Assembly (NCBI RefSeq): GCF_042675725.1
Contig: NZ_JBHTJN010000011.1
Coordinates: forward strand, 124,001 to 188,000
DNA length: 64,000 nt
Source of the DNA: Seminibacterium arietis
GTDB taxonomy: Bacteria > Pseudomonadota > Gammaproteobacteria > Enterobacterales > Pasteurellaceae
Direction: 5' to 3'
Part shown: positions 1 through 8,032 of the stretch, piece after piece
Position numbering within the stretch: the stretch's first letter is position 1
Layout: every line of letters starts with the position of its first letter
Program-made: the position numbers and the translations under genes
The notes under the pieces: model-generated
Database searches by the model: none
Told to the model about the DNA's origin: nothing
What the model saw: only the letters and a program-made list of their open reading frames with translations

Positions 1-135
1 ACGATGAATAGATTCCCAAAGTAATGTTTCCATTTTTTCATTTTTTGGCGGAAAAAATTCAAAAGACACATTAATATCGCCTTTTATATCTGTAATATAT
101 TGATTCAATACATCAATTTCTTTTGCATAACCCAT
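1..135 (-). CDS. metF: 5,10-methylenetetrahydrofolate reductase, N-terminal part (cut by window edge)
   Basis: Only the first 45 codons are present; the gene runs off the left edge. The visible protein includes NVSFEFFPPKNEKME, the conserved N-terminal block of MetF (E. coli has INVSFEFFPPRTSEME). MetF reduces 5,10-methylene-THF to 5-methyl-THF using a flavin, supplying the methyl group for methionine synthesis. The ATG at 133-135 follows an AAGGAGT ribosome site at 142-148. No clear MetJ box was seen upstream, so its regulation is not visible here. The assignment rests on about 15 matching residues plus position at the start of the protein. Confidence 0.85.
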   Translation of the reverse strand, partial: MGYAKEIDVLNQYITDIKGDINVSFEFFPPKNEKMETLLWESIHR

Positions 136-284
136 CGCTTACTCCTTTAATCAAGTTTTTATGCTATTAAAATTAAAGATAAAATGAATATGTGTCAATT
201 TCAAATATTTCATTATTTTGATGAATCAAATTCATAACCAAAACTAAGATAGTTCGTTTTTATATTATTTAATTTAGCAACAAA

Positions 285-1550
285 TTAACTAATCCAATTC
301 ATTTGATTAGCAATAAATAGCAGAGCAAAAGCTGTTAAATAAATCAGACCAATAATAGAAAGCCATAATAATGGACCTTTAATACGATGTTTCCCTCTCA
401 ATACTAGAGATAAATTTAACCATGCAAAAACGGGGGTAGATACAAATGAAGCTATCATCGCAAATTTTAGCATCGGACCAACTGCATTATTAAAATAAAA
501 AATAATCGCTAATCCTGACAATGACGCCAATAAAATTGCTGCCGTTAAAAAACTAACTCTACTATCTTTTCTATTTAAAATTAGGCGTAAACTTTCCACA
601 TTAGTACGAGAATAACCATCAATAACGGTGATAGTTGTACCAAACATACACATAAAAGCAATAAATGCAATTAAAGTCTTTGCCCAATCACCAATAGTAG
701 AAGCGTACATATTAATAAGTTGGTTTATATACTTTCCACCAACCATCTGTACTGTTTCACCTGAACCAAACTGTACCAATGCACCTAATGCTAAGAAAAT
801 CAAAGCTAAAATAGCAGTTCCAATATAACCAACATTGAAATCAAAAATACCATCTTTATAGGAAACTTTCGTTAAACGACGCTTAGCTATTACCCACATA
901 GAATTAATAGCTGAAATTTCTATTGGTGCAGGCATCCACCCCATTAGTGCAACAATAAATGCTAATGCTCCCAAATTCCATGGTGAAGGTGATATATAAT
1001 CTACTGGTGCAACTCCCTGCCAACCATTGCGTAATAAAGCAATTAATACCGCAGCTACAGTAGTAATAGTCAATGCAATCATTATCAATTTAGACAAGCT
1101 ATCTAAAATACGATATTTTCCTAATAATAAAATCGAAGTGCTGACCACAATAACAACAAAACTCAGCACGGGTATAGATACGGAGAAAGGTAATACAAAA
1201 GTTAAAATTGTTGCACAAAGTAATCCCACGGCTGCAACATTGATCATAGTAGAAAATACATTTAATACAAAAAACACCCAAAGATATAACAACCCTTTCT
1301 CACGATACCCCTCTAATAAGGTCTTACCGCTATCTAAAGTATATTGTGCTCCGAAACGAAAAAATGGATACTTAAATAAATTTGCTAAAATAACAATAAT
1401 AGCAAGTTGCCAACCATAAATAGCTCCTGCTTGTGTTGATGCTATAATATGGGAACCTCCCACTGCAGCTGAAGCCATTAAAATACCAGGACCTAAAGCT
1501 TTAAATTTTGTTCGCCAACTTGAATTTTCAGTTTTCTGATACTCACTCAT
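285..1550 (-). CDS. NRAMP (SLC11)-family membrane transporter lacking the usual metal-site motifs
   Basis: 421-residue integral membrane protein with about 11 hydrophobic segments. The opening GPGILMASAAVGGSH aligns with NRAMP transmembrane helix 1 (typically GPGFLVxIGYxDPGNW), and MGWMPAPIEIS sits where helix 6 normally carries MPH. In canonical MntH proteins the Asp and Asn of DPGN and the Met of MPH bind manganese or iron. Here DPGN is replaced by GGSH and MPH by MPA, so the substrate is probably not the usual divalent metal. It is a single gene with about 290 bp of AT-rich DNA upstream and no neighbour that suggests a substrate. The family fold is likely; the function is unknown. Confidence 0.7.
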   Translation of the reverse strand: MSEYQKTENSSWRTKFKALGPGILMASAAVGGSHIIASTQAGAIYGWQLAIIVILANLFKYPFFRFGAQYTLDSGKTLLEGYREKGLLYLWVFFVLNVFSTMINVAAVGLLCATILTFVLPFSVSIPVLSFVVIVVSTSILLLGKYRILDSLSKLIMIALTITTVAAVLIALLRNGWQGVAPVDYISPSPWNLGALAFIVALMGWMPAPIEISAINSMWVIAKRRLTKVSYKDGIFDFNVGYIGTAILALIFLALGALVQFGSGETVQMVGGKYINQLINMYASTIGDWAKTLIAFIAFMCMFGTTITVIDGYSRTNVESLRLILNRKDSRVSFLTAAILLASLSGLAIIFYFNNAVGPMLKFAMIASFVSTPVFAWLNLSLVLRGKHRIKGPLLWLSIIGLIYLTAFALLFIANQMNWIS

Positions 1551-1841
1551 AAGAAATTTTCCAGTTTGTTAATAAATAAGATTTCGTATCATACATCAAG
1601 CACAACGTTAAAACAAAGTTAAAATTAGATAAATATCTTAAATATAGCGTTTAAACACAACAAAAAACCAAACAAAAAACCAAAAAATAAAAATTTATCA
1701 AAATAAAAAACCAATATGATAATAAAATACAAAACTAACGTAATGTGAATATAACTTATTTAAGCAATTAATAAATTTTATGTCTTTTAATATAAATTAA
1801 AAAATAAGATATTATCAAAATAAGGAATGAAAATAAAAATA
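1551..1841. other. AT-rich intergenic region between the NRAMP-like gene and the tRNA cluster
   Basis: Very AT-rich stretch of about 290 bp with runs of A and repeated ACCAAAAAA-like words near 1660-1712. It should hold the promoter of the leftward transporter gene and the 3' end of the tRNA transcript. I could not identify a convincing promoter or a GC-rich terminator hairpin, and no ORF is supported. Confidence 0.5.
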
Positions 1842-1916
1842 TGGCTGGGGTACTAGGATTCGAACCTAGGAATGCTGAGATCAAAACCCAGTGCCTTACC
1901 GCTTGGCGATACCCCA
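1842..1916 (-). tRNA. tRNA-Gln (anticodon TTG), copy 2 of a tandem pair
   Basis: Read on the minus strand it begins TGGGGTATCGCCAAGCGG and ends TACCCCAGCCA with encoded CCA. The acceptor stem pairs, and the anticodon loop GTTTTGATC places TTG at the anticodon. The 75 nt are identical to the copy at 1957-2031; the repeat period is 115 bp. It is the last gene of the Met-Leu-Gln-Gln operon. Confidence 0.97.
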
Positions 1917-1956
1917 AATTATAGAATCTTTATATTGGACTAGATTGTTGATAGTA

Positions 1957-2031
1957 TGGCTGGGGTACTAGGATTCGAACCTAGGAATGCTGAGATCAAA
2001 ACCCAGTGCCTTACCGCTTGGCGATACCCCA
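1957..2031 (-). tRNA. tRNA-Gln (anticodon TTG), copy 1 of a tandem pair
   Basis: Same 75-nt cloverleaf as the copy at 1842-1916, with anticodon TTG and encoded CCA. E. coli also carries duplicated Gln tRNAs next to Met and Leu tRNAs (the metT-leuW-glnUW operon), so the arrangement is ancestral to gammaproteobacteria. Confidence 0.97.
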
Positions 2032-2058
2032 ACTACTATAAAGACTGCAAGCTAATGA

Positions 2059-2143
2059 TGGTGCGGGACGAGGGACTTGAACCCACACACCTCGCGGCGC
2101 CAGAACCTAAATCTGGTGCGTCTACCAATTTCGCCAGTCCCGC
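2059..2143 (-). tRNA. tRNA-Leu (anticodon TAG)
   Basis: 85-nt class II tRNA with a long variable arm. The acceptor stem GCGGGAC pairs with GTCCCGC and CCA is encoded. The anticodon stem-loop CCAGATTTAGGTTCTGG shows the anticodon TAG, which reads CUN leucine codons. It lies between tRNA-Met and the two tRNA-Gln genes. Confidence 0.96.
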
Positions 2144-2147
2144 AACA

Positions 2148-2224
2148 TGGTGGCTATGACGGGATTCGAACCTGTGACCCCAACATTATGAGTGTTGTGC
2201 TCTAACCAACTGAGCTACATAGCC
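2148..2224 (-). tRNA. tRNA-Met, elongator (anticodon CAT)
   Basis: 77-nt tRNA with acceptor stem GGCTATG/CATAGCC, anticodon loop CTCATAA (anticodon CAT) and encoded CCA. The body closely resembles the E. coli elongator metT tRNA and lacks the initiator's mismatched first acceptor pair. It is the promoter-proximal gene of the four-tRNA operon, starting about 35 nt after the -10 box at 2265-2270. Confidence 0.95.
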
Positions 2225-2264
2225 ATAAAACAATTGCGTTCACCTCATCGGCTTTGCGGGGCTA

Positions 2265-2293
2265 ATTATGCTAATATCTGCCCCTTTCGTCAA
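2265..2293 (-). promoter_or_regulatory. sigma-70 promoter of the Met-Leu-Gln-Gln tRNA operon
   Basis: On the minus strand the -35 box TTGACG (2288-2293) and -10 box CATAAT (2265-2270) are separated by exactly 17 bp. A GC-rich stretch, TAGCCCCGC, follows the -10 box. Such discriminators are typical of stable-RNA promoters under stringent control. Confidence 0.8.
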
Positions 2294-2370
2294 CTCTTTT
2301 TTTATCTAAATTTGCAATTTTCTCTTTATTCGAATACAGATTATACAAATAGAACTAAAAGTGACCGCAC

Positions 2371-3594
2371 TTATTCGGTCAATAACCGCTGTAATAAACT
2401 ACCATCCACTAATGCTTGCTTAACTAATGCAAATGCACCTATAACATCTTCATTTTTTAATTCTGAAGCTACTAGTGGAGTGCTTTCTACAAATCTAGGC
2501 AATGCGTGTGCTTCCAATGTTTTTCTAATTGCAGAAAATAGTACTGTTCCTGCTCTTGTAATTTCTCCCGAAATAACTATTTTTTCTGGATTAAACATGT
2601 TTACACTCATGGCTAATACTCGCCCTAGCTGTTCACCTACATATTCTATTAGCTCAATAGCTGCACTATCTTGCTCTTGACTAGCCTTACAAATCGCTTC
2701 AATATCATGACTTTCTAATGAAAGCCATTTGCTTGTATAACCGTCTTCTAGTAAACGTTGCATTTTATTTTCAATCGCAACATTACTCGCTACTGTTTCC
2801 AAACATCCTACATTACCGCACATACAACGTTTTCCCAATGGATCAACTTGAATATGCCCTAATTCACCAGCACTATTTTTATAACCACCAAACACTTCGT
2901 GATTAATAACAATGCCAGCACCTACACCGCGATGAATTCTCAATAACAATGAGTCATAACAATCTTTAGTCACGCCAAAATAATGCTCAGCAAGTGCAAG
3001 GCTACGTACATCATTCCCAACAAATGTCATTAAATTAAATCTTGTAGCAATACTGTCAGCCAAAAACCAAGGCTCTTGTAGAGTAAAGTGCGGTAAACTT
3101 TGAATGCTATTTGTTTTTGCATCAACGAATCCTGCAACCGTAATACCCACAGCAATAACTTTTGTATCATTACTTCGATTATTTTGTAAAAAGAAATCTA
3201 ACTTTTGTTGTAAAAAATGTTCTAACTCACTAATAGCATTAAATTTGGGTAAATCAAACCGCTCTTTGTTTAGTAATTCAGTAGAAAGATCCATTAATGC
3301 AATACTAATATGCTGATGCCCCAAATGAATCAGTACTGTATGGAAGGTTTTACGCTCAGCGATAATCGAAATCGCCCGACGTCCCCCAGTAGACTGTTGC
3401 TGTTCTACTTCTTTAATTAAACCAATAGCGAGTAAATTTCTAGTAATTTTAGTAACGCTTGCAGGAGCTAACTGACTTAATTCGGAAATTTGAATACGGG
3501 AAATGGGACCTTGTTGATCAATTAGCTTATAAACTACAGCACTATTCATTTGCTTGACCAAATCAACATTTGCTATCTGATGATTTTCTCGCAT
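2371..3594 (-). CDS. nagC: ROK-family repressor of amino-sugar genes, NagC
   Basis: 407 residues. The N-terminal winged helix-turn-helix (about 16-62) has the stretches QGPISRIQISELSQLAPAS and VTKITRNLL, nearly identical to E. coli NagC. The ROK domain follows, with the zinc site GHIQVDPLGKRCMCGNVGCL (H247, C257, C259, C264). In E. coli, NagC binds GlcNAc-6-phosphate and then releases the nag operators. The gene is downstream of nagB and nagA on the same strand after a 124-bp gap, the E. coli nagBAC order. Mlc is the closest alternative, but the N-terminus and the neighbours favour NagC. A USS lies just after the stop codon. Confidence 0.92.
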   Translation of the reverse strand: MRENHQIANVDLVKQMNSAVVYKLIDQQGPISRIQISELSQLAPASVTKITRNLLAIGLIKEVEQQQSTGGRRAISIIAERKTFHTVLIHLGHQHISIALMDLSTELLNKERFDLPKFNAISELEHFLQQKLDFFLQNNRSNDTKVIAVGITVAGFVDAKTNSIQSLPHFTLQEPWFLADSIATRFNLMTFVGNDVRSLALAEHYFGVTKDCYDSLLLRIHRGVGAGIVINHEVFGGYKNSAGELGHIQVDPLGKRCMCGNVGCLETVASNVAIENKMQRLLEDGYTSKWLSLESHDIEAICKASQEQDSAAIELIEYVGEQLGRVLAMSVNMFNPEKIVISGEITRAGTVLFSAIRKTLEAHALPRFVESTPLVASELKNEDVIGAFALVKQALVDGSLLQRLLTE

Positions 3595-3718
3595 ACTTTC
3601 CTCAAAAATTAAACACGATAACTTATTTTAAAATGATTTTATCTTAATTCATAGTATTGAAGATAGGAAAAACTGACTATCATCTCTTTTATCTAAAATG
3701 ATCCTTGTTAGCTTGTTT

Positions 3719-4858
3719 CTAATGAAGTTTCCATTCTCCGTTAACTACAGTTCCTGTAACTTTGAAATCATGGCTAAAGACAGTTAAATTTGCAATTTTT
3801 CCAATCTCAATAGAACCTAATTTTTTATCAACTCCTATCGCTTTAGCTGGATAATAATTACACATTCGTAAAGCTTCCTCTAAAGAGATCCCTACATATT
3901 TCACTGCATTTTCTACAGACTCAATCATTGTAATCGCAGAACCACCTAAGGCACCGTTTTGGTCATAGCATTTCCCATCTTTAACATTGATAGTTTTTCC
4001 AACAAAAATAAAAGAATCAATATCTGATCCAGCTGCTGCGGTAGCATCTGTAACAATACAGAGTTTATCTCCCTTAGCTTTCTTATCAATTTTAACATTA
4101 GCATAGTTTACATGCATTCCATCGACAATAATTCCACAGTAAATATCTGAATCCAATACAGCACCGACAACGCCCAAATCTCTTCCTGAGCTAATTGGAG
4201 ACATAGCGTTATGCAAATGTGTTGCAAAACTAGCACCTTCCGAAATTGCTTTCTTAGCAAGATCATAGTTTGCATTGGAATGCCCTAAAGAAATAATAAT
4301 TCCTTTTTCAGTAAAATCTTTAATATAACGAGCTGTCGGATTTTCCGCTGCCAAAGTTAATTTAATAATCACATCAGCATTTTCACAAATAAAGCTTTTC
4401 ATTTCTTCTGTTATTTCACGAATATATTCTGACCGATGCACTCCTTTTTTTTCTACACTCAAATAAGGACCTTCAAAATGCAAACCTAAAGCCTGATTGC
4501 GGTACTTAGTTAAATAATCTCGCATAACTTGTACCGCTCTTTTCATTCCTTCATCAGGCGATGTAATAAATGTTGGTAAAAAGCTTGTTGTTCCTGAACG
4601 TAAATTAGTTTCCTGCATAATTTCAAGAGTTTGCACACTAATATCTTCGTTAAACATCACTCCCCCACAACCATTAAGTTGCAAATCAATAAATCCTGCT
4701 GTTAAATTCTGTCCTTGCAAATCAACTTTATGCATAAATGGTGATAAATTTTGTTCTTCAACAATATCAATGATTTTATCCTTTTCAATAATCACCGACT
4801 TACCATATAAAATCTCTTTTGCCGTATAAATAACAGCATTAGTTAGTGCATATTTCAT
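3719..4858 (-). CDS. nagA: N-acetylglucosamine-6-phosphate deacetylase
   Basis: 379 residues of the amidohydrolase superfamily. It removes acetate from GlcNAc-6-P to give glucosamine-6-P in the cytoplasm. Visible metal and catalytic residues are E129 in HFEGPYL, H193 in GHSNA, H214 in THLHNAMS and the catalytic D271 in VTDATAAAGSD. The length matches the family (about 380). It starts 15 bp after the nagB stop codon, so the two genes are surely cotranscribed, and NagB uses its product. Confidence 0.96.
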   Translation of the reverse strand: MKYALTNAVIYTAKEILYGKSVIIEKDKIIDIVEEQNLSPFMHKVDLQGQNLTAGFIDLQLNGCGGVMFNEDISVQTLEIMQETNLRSGTTSFLPTFITSPDEGMKRAVQVMRDYLTKYRNQALGLHFEGPYLSVEKKGVHRSEYIREITEEMKSFICENADVIIKLTLAAENPTARYIKDFTEKGIIISLGHSNANYDLAKKAISEGASFATHLHNAMSPISSGRDLGVVGAVLDSDIYCGIIVDGMHVNYANVKIDKKAKGDKLCIVTDATAAAGSDIDSFIFVGKTINVKDGKCYDQNGALGGSAITMIESVENAVKYVGISLEEALRMCNYYPAKAIGVDKKLGSIEIGKIANLTVFSHDFKVTGTVVNGEWKLH

Positions 4859-4873
4859 GATCTATTCTCTCTA

Positions 4874-5677
4874 TTATAAAAAGCTATGAATCGCTTTTGC
4901 TTCTAACTCAGTAAAATACTTCACGGTTTTTACTTTCAATTCTTGAGTTGCTGGTTCATCACAAACAAAAATTGCATGGCGATGCATTTGCAATGCACTA
5001 ATTGTCCAAAAATGATTAACGCTACCTTCTACTCCAGCTTGTAATGCTAGGGCTTTATTGTGTCCAGTAACTAATAGCATTACTTCTTCTGCATCCAATA
5101 AAGTCGCTACTCCGATCGTGAGTGCATATTTTGGTACTTTAGTCACGTCATTATTAAAAAAACGAGAATTTGCAATTAAAGTATCTTCTGTTAAAGTCTT
5201 AATTCGAGTGCGAGAGGCTAAAGAAGAAGCTGGCTCATTAAAAGCAATATGCCCATCAACTCCAACTCCTCCTATAAATAAATTAATTTTTCCATAAGAT
5301 TTAATTTTTTCTTCATAGCGACGGCATTCAGCATCATGATCGGTTGTACAGCCATTTAAGATATTGATATTTTTCATCTGAATATCAATATGATTGAAAA
5401 AGTTATGGTACATAAAGTAATGATAACTTTGTGAATGTTCGGGAGGTAATCCTACATACTCATCCATATTAAAAGTAACGACATGTTTGAAGCTAATTTC
5501 ACCAGCTTGATAAAGCTTAATTAATTCTCTATAAGTTGCTAAAGGCGTACTACCCGTAGGTAACCCCAATACAAAAGGACGCTCCTCTGTTGGGGCAAAA
5601 GCATTAATTCGTTCAACAATGTGCCGAGCAGCCCATTGACTAACTTGTTCCGCTGTTTTTAAAGGGATTAAACGCAT
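4874..5677 (-). CDS. nagB: Glucosamine-6-phosphate deaminase
   Basis: 267 residues, against 266 in E. coli. It converts glucosamine-6-P to fructose-6-P and ammonia, the last step feeding amino sugars into glycolysis. The catalytic residues appear at family positions: D72 in NMDEYVGLP, and D141, H143 and E148 in GVDGHIAFNEP. It is the first gene of the nagBAC cluster. Its promoter region is shared with the divergent competence gene ligA. Confidence 0.97.
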   Translation of the reverse strand: MRLIPLKTAEQVSQWAARHIVERINAFAPTEERPFVLGLPTGSTPLATYRELIKLYQAGEISFKHVVTFNMDEYVGLPPEHSQSYHYFMYHNFFNHIDIQMKNINILNGCTTDHDAECRRYEEKIKSYGKINLFIGGVGVDGHIAFNEPASSLASRTRIKTLTEDTLIANSRFFNNDVTKVPKYALTIGVATLLDAEEVMLLVTGHNKALALQAGVEGSVNHFWTISALQMHRHAIFVCDEPATQELKVKTVKYFTELEAKAIHSFL

Positions 5678-5693
5678 AATATATTCCTTATTA

Positions 5694-5765
5694 ATTTATT
5701 AAACACGAATAATGAATAATTATTTCATAAAATATATTATAAAGTAATTTTAACTCCAAACTCAA
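5694..5765 (-). promoter_or_regulatory. Probable nagB promoter with a candidate NagC operator
   Basis: On the minus strand a -10 box TATAAT (5736-5741) is preceded, 18 bp away, by TTGAGT (5760-5765). Downstream at about 5694-5720 is an imperfect inverted repeat of the ATTATT...TAATAAAT type around a central TTCG. This resembles the AT-rich NagC operators of E. coli. The operator part is tentative. Confidence 0.4.
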
Positions 5766-5817
5766 TATTTATTATTCATAAGCTTTATTACTACAAAAAA
5801 GTGAATGATATTCTTTA

Positions 5818-5839
5818 TTTTGCGATCTTGATCGTAAAA
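5818..5839 (+). promoter_or_regulatory. CRP-S site (Sxy/TfoX-dependent competence promoter) of ligA
   Basis: The core TGCGATCTTGATCGTA (5821-5836) has T-rich and A-rich flanks. It is the C6/G17 variant of a CRP site (TGCGA-N6-TCGTA rather than TGTGA-N6-TCACA) that defines CRP-S sites in Pasteurellaceae. A possible -10 TACATT at 5878-5883 puts the site about 61 bp upstream of the start of transcription. H. influenzae ligA belongs to the CRP-S regulon. Confidence 0.8.
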
Positions 5840-5911
5840 ATCAAACAAATAGATTTTTACTTTTAGTCGTCTCTTTTACATTATCACACTAGAATTGTGG
5901 AGGAATATCAT

Positions 5912-6769
5912 ATGACTTGGAGCAAATTTATTGTTTTCTTTTTTCCTATTTATACTGTGAATGCAACATCATCAGATATTATGTTATTAGGAAATTATAC
6001 TGGTCAAAACGTGCAAAACTGGGTTATGAGCGAAAAGCTAGATGGTATTCGTGGTTATTGGGATGGAAAACAACTTTTTACTAGACAGAATAAAGTCCTA
6101 TCTCCACCAAACTACTTCATCAAAAATTTTCCACCTTTTCCAATTGATGGAGAACTTTTTTCCGAAAGAAACCATTTTGAAGAAATTTCATCTATAGTAC
6201 GCTCAGAAGAAGATAAGGGTTGGGAAAAAATCAAACTCTATGTTTTTGATGTTCCTACAGCAACAGGAAATCTCTTTTCTCGGTTAAAGAAATTACAAGA
6301 TTATTTAGTAGAACATCCAACGCCATATATTCAAATTATAAAACAGATTCCTATTCGAGATCAGGAGCATGTTCGATCTTTTCTAAAACAAGTAGAGGCT
6401 CAAAAAGGTGAAGGCGTAGTGTTACGGAATCCAAATGCACCTTACGAAAGAAAACGTAGCTCACAAATTCTTAAATTAAAGACCGCACTTGATGAAGAAT
6501 GCGAGGTCACCGCACATCACAAAGGAAAAAACCAATTTGAAAACGTATTAGGCTCATTAAGTTGTAAAAATCAACGTGGCGAATTTAAGATTGGTTCAGG
6601 ATTCACACTAGGTGATCGTATAAATCCTCCGCCAATCGGAGCAATTATTACTTATAAATATCGTGGATTAACTAGAAATGGACTGCCTAAATTTGCTACT
6701 TATCAACGATTGCATTCAGATAAAAATAGTCAAAAAACAAACCGCACTTTAAACGAAAAAGTGCGGTAA
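5912..6769 (+). CDS. ligA: Exported ATP-dependent DNA ligase of the competence regulon
   Basis: 285 residues. A hydrophobic N-terminal signal (MTWSKFIVFFFPIYTVNA) precedes the nucleotidyltransferase core. EKLDGIRGYWDG carries the adenylated lysine K42 (motif I); a LKLK motif follows near residue 189, then an OB-fold. I start at ATG 5912 because GGAGGA (5899-5904) lies 7 nt upstream, whereas the GTG at 5897 overlaps that site. Small periplasmic ligases like this occur in Haemophilus, Pasteurella and Neisseria. The role in transformation is unclear; repair of incoming DNA is an inference. The 3' end is made of inverted USS copies, and one of them overlaps the stop codon. Confidence 0.9.
   Translation: MTWSKFIVFFFPIYTVNATSSDIMLLGNYTGQNVQNWVMSEKLDGIRGYWDGKQLFTRQNKVLSPPNYFIKNFPPFPIDGELFSERNHFEEISSIVRSEEDKGWEKIKLYVFDVPTATGNLFSRLKKLQDYLVEHPTPYIQIIKQIPIRDQEHVRSFLKQVEAQKGEGVVLRNPNAPYERKRSSQILKLKTALDEECEVTAHHKGKNQFENVLGSLSCKNQRGEFKIGSGFTLGDRINPPPIGAIITYKYRGLTRNGLPKFATYQRLHSDKNSQKTNRTLNEKVR
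6741..6767. terminator. Inverted-USS hairpin between ligA and adk
   Basis: ACCGCACTTT (6741-6750) and AAAGTGCGGT (6758-6767) form a perfect 10-bp stem with a 7-nt loop. It serves as a likely bidirectional terminator for the convergent ligA and adk. The right arm contains the last sense codons and the first base of the ligA stop codon. Confidence 0.75.
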
Positions 6770-6781
6770 AAATTAAAACAC

Positions 6782-7426
6782 TTAAGATAAAATCTTATCT
6801 AACTCTGCGGTCACTTCATCTACTTTAGCAGTACCATCTAAACGAAAGTAAGTAGTATTACCCATCGCAGCCTCCGCTTGATAATAATCAATCAACGGCT
6901 TAGTAGTAGTATGATAAACTCTCAATCGATCTAATACTGTTTCTGGTTTATCATCTGCTCGAATAATTAAATCTTCCCCTGTAATATCATCTTTTCCTTC
7001 TACTTTTGGAGGATTATAAACCACATGGTAAGTACGCCCTGAAGCTGGATGAACTCGACGACCACTCATGCGTTCAACAATTACATCGTCTGCCACATCA
7101 AACTCCAACACATAATCTATACTTATACCCGCTGCTTTTAATGCATCTGCTTGTGGAATAGTGCGAGGAAAACCATCTAATAAAAAACCTTTTGCACAGT
7201 CTGGTTGTGCTACACGCTCTTGAACTAACGCAATAATCAAATCATCTGGTACTAGCTGACCTGTTTCCATTAATATTTTGGCTTGCTGTCCTAGTTCAGA
7301 ACCCGCTTTAATTGCAGCACGTAACATATCACCAGTCGAAATTTGCGGAATACCAAATTTTTTCATGATAAATTGAGCTTGAGTTCCTTTACCAGCACCT
7401 GGAGCCCCTAAAAGAATAATTTTCAT
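6782..7426 (-). CDS. adk: Adenylate kinase
   Basis: 214 residues, the same length as E. coli Adk. It interconverts ATP + AMP and 2 ADP in the cytoplasm. The N-terminus MKIILLGAPGAGKGTQ holds the P-loop (about residues 7-15). STGDMLRAA and LDGFPRT are AMP-site motifs, and the LID segment (about 120-160) is the long, non-zinc form. In H. influenzae adk is followed by ampG and galE, as here apart from the inserted lysozyme-inhibitor gene. Confidence 0.98.
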   Translation of the reverse strand: MKIILLGAPGAGKGTQAQFIMKKFGIPQISTGDMLRAAIKAGSELGQQAKILMETGQLVPDDLIIALVQERVAQPDCAKGFLLDGFPRTIPQADALKAAGISIDYVLEFDVADDVIVERMSGRRVHPASGRTYHVVYNPPKVEGKDDITGEDLIIRADDKPETVLDRLRVYHTTTKPLIDYYQAEAAMGNTTYFRLDGTAKVDEVTAELDKILS

Positions 7427-7620
7427 ATCGACCTCATAAAAAACAACGTAAAAAACTTCGATAAAATACCTTTCTTTGCAAAGAAACTCAAGTTATTTCC
7501 CCTATTAATGAGGGATTATTTTTCAGAATATAAGATACATGTTATCATTAGGAACTATTTTACATATGGCAATATGTAACGTTTAAATCTAAATTCTATT
7601 TCTAAGTTAAAGGAAAAAAA

Positions 7621-7983
7621 ATGAAATTAAGTAAATCTCTCGTTGCAATTAGCACCGCACTTTGTGCAGCATTTAGTGTCTCCGCTTGCGTAAACGCAAA
7701 CGATAATAAAGTAACATCAAATGAAATAACTAAAGTTATCTATACTTGTAAAAATAGCAAAACAATGGAGGTTCTGTTTATCAATACGGCTGAAAGTTCT
7801 TATGCTGTTATTACTCAAATGAACGAAATGATCCCAATGGAGATTATGAAGATGGCATCTGGTGCAAACTACCAAGCTATAAACAAAGATTACACCTATA
7901 AACTTTATACTAAGGGTGAATATGCTGATTTAGTGGAAGGTAACGATAATCCTGTACTTTCTTCTTGCAAGATCGACAATTAA
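7621..7983 (+). CDS. MliC/PliC-family C-type lysozyme inhibitor lipoprotein
   Basis: 120 residues. The N-terminus is a lipoprotein signal ending in VSAC (C23), so the mature protein should be membrane-anchored. The body follows the MliC pattern: YTCKNSKTMEV, then ASGANY (the SGxxY element), YTKGEYADL and a final Cys in SSCK. In this family the paired cysteines form a disulfide and the SGxxY loop enters the lysozyme active site. It would protect peptidoglycan against host lysozyme. Sequence similarity is modest, so the call rests on the motif order. The gene stands alone between adk and ampG, with its own terminator. Confidence 0.75.
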   Translation: MKLSKSLVAISTALCAAFSVSACVNANDNKVTSNEITKVIYTCKNSKTMEVLFINTAESSYAVITQMNEMIPMEIMKMASGANYQAINKDYTYKLYTKGEYADLVEGNDNPVLSSCKIDN

Positions 7984-7987
7984 CATT

Positions 7988-8016
7988 AGCCCCTTGTTAA
8001 CAAGGGGCTTTGCAAT
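7988..8016 (+). terminator. Rho-independent terminator after the lysozyme-inhibitor gene
   Basis: AGCCCCTTG (7988-7996) and CAAGGGGCT (8001-8009) pair perfectly over a TTAA loop, followed by a short TTT. It lies 5 bp after the stop codon and may also stop the convergent ampG transcript. Confidence 0.85.
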
Positions 8017-8032
8017 AAAACTAAACAACTTT

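Noticed and set aside
1660..1712. Repeated ACCAAAAAA words upstream of the NRAMP-like gene
   Set aside because: Low-complexity AT-rich DNA without regular period or conserved arms.
1956..2680. Plus-strand ORFs of 67 and 162 residues across the tRNA cluster and the end of nagC
   Set aside because: They run antisense through tRNA genes and nagC, have no homology I recognise and no ribosome site.
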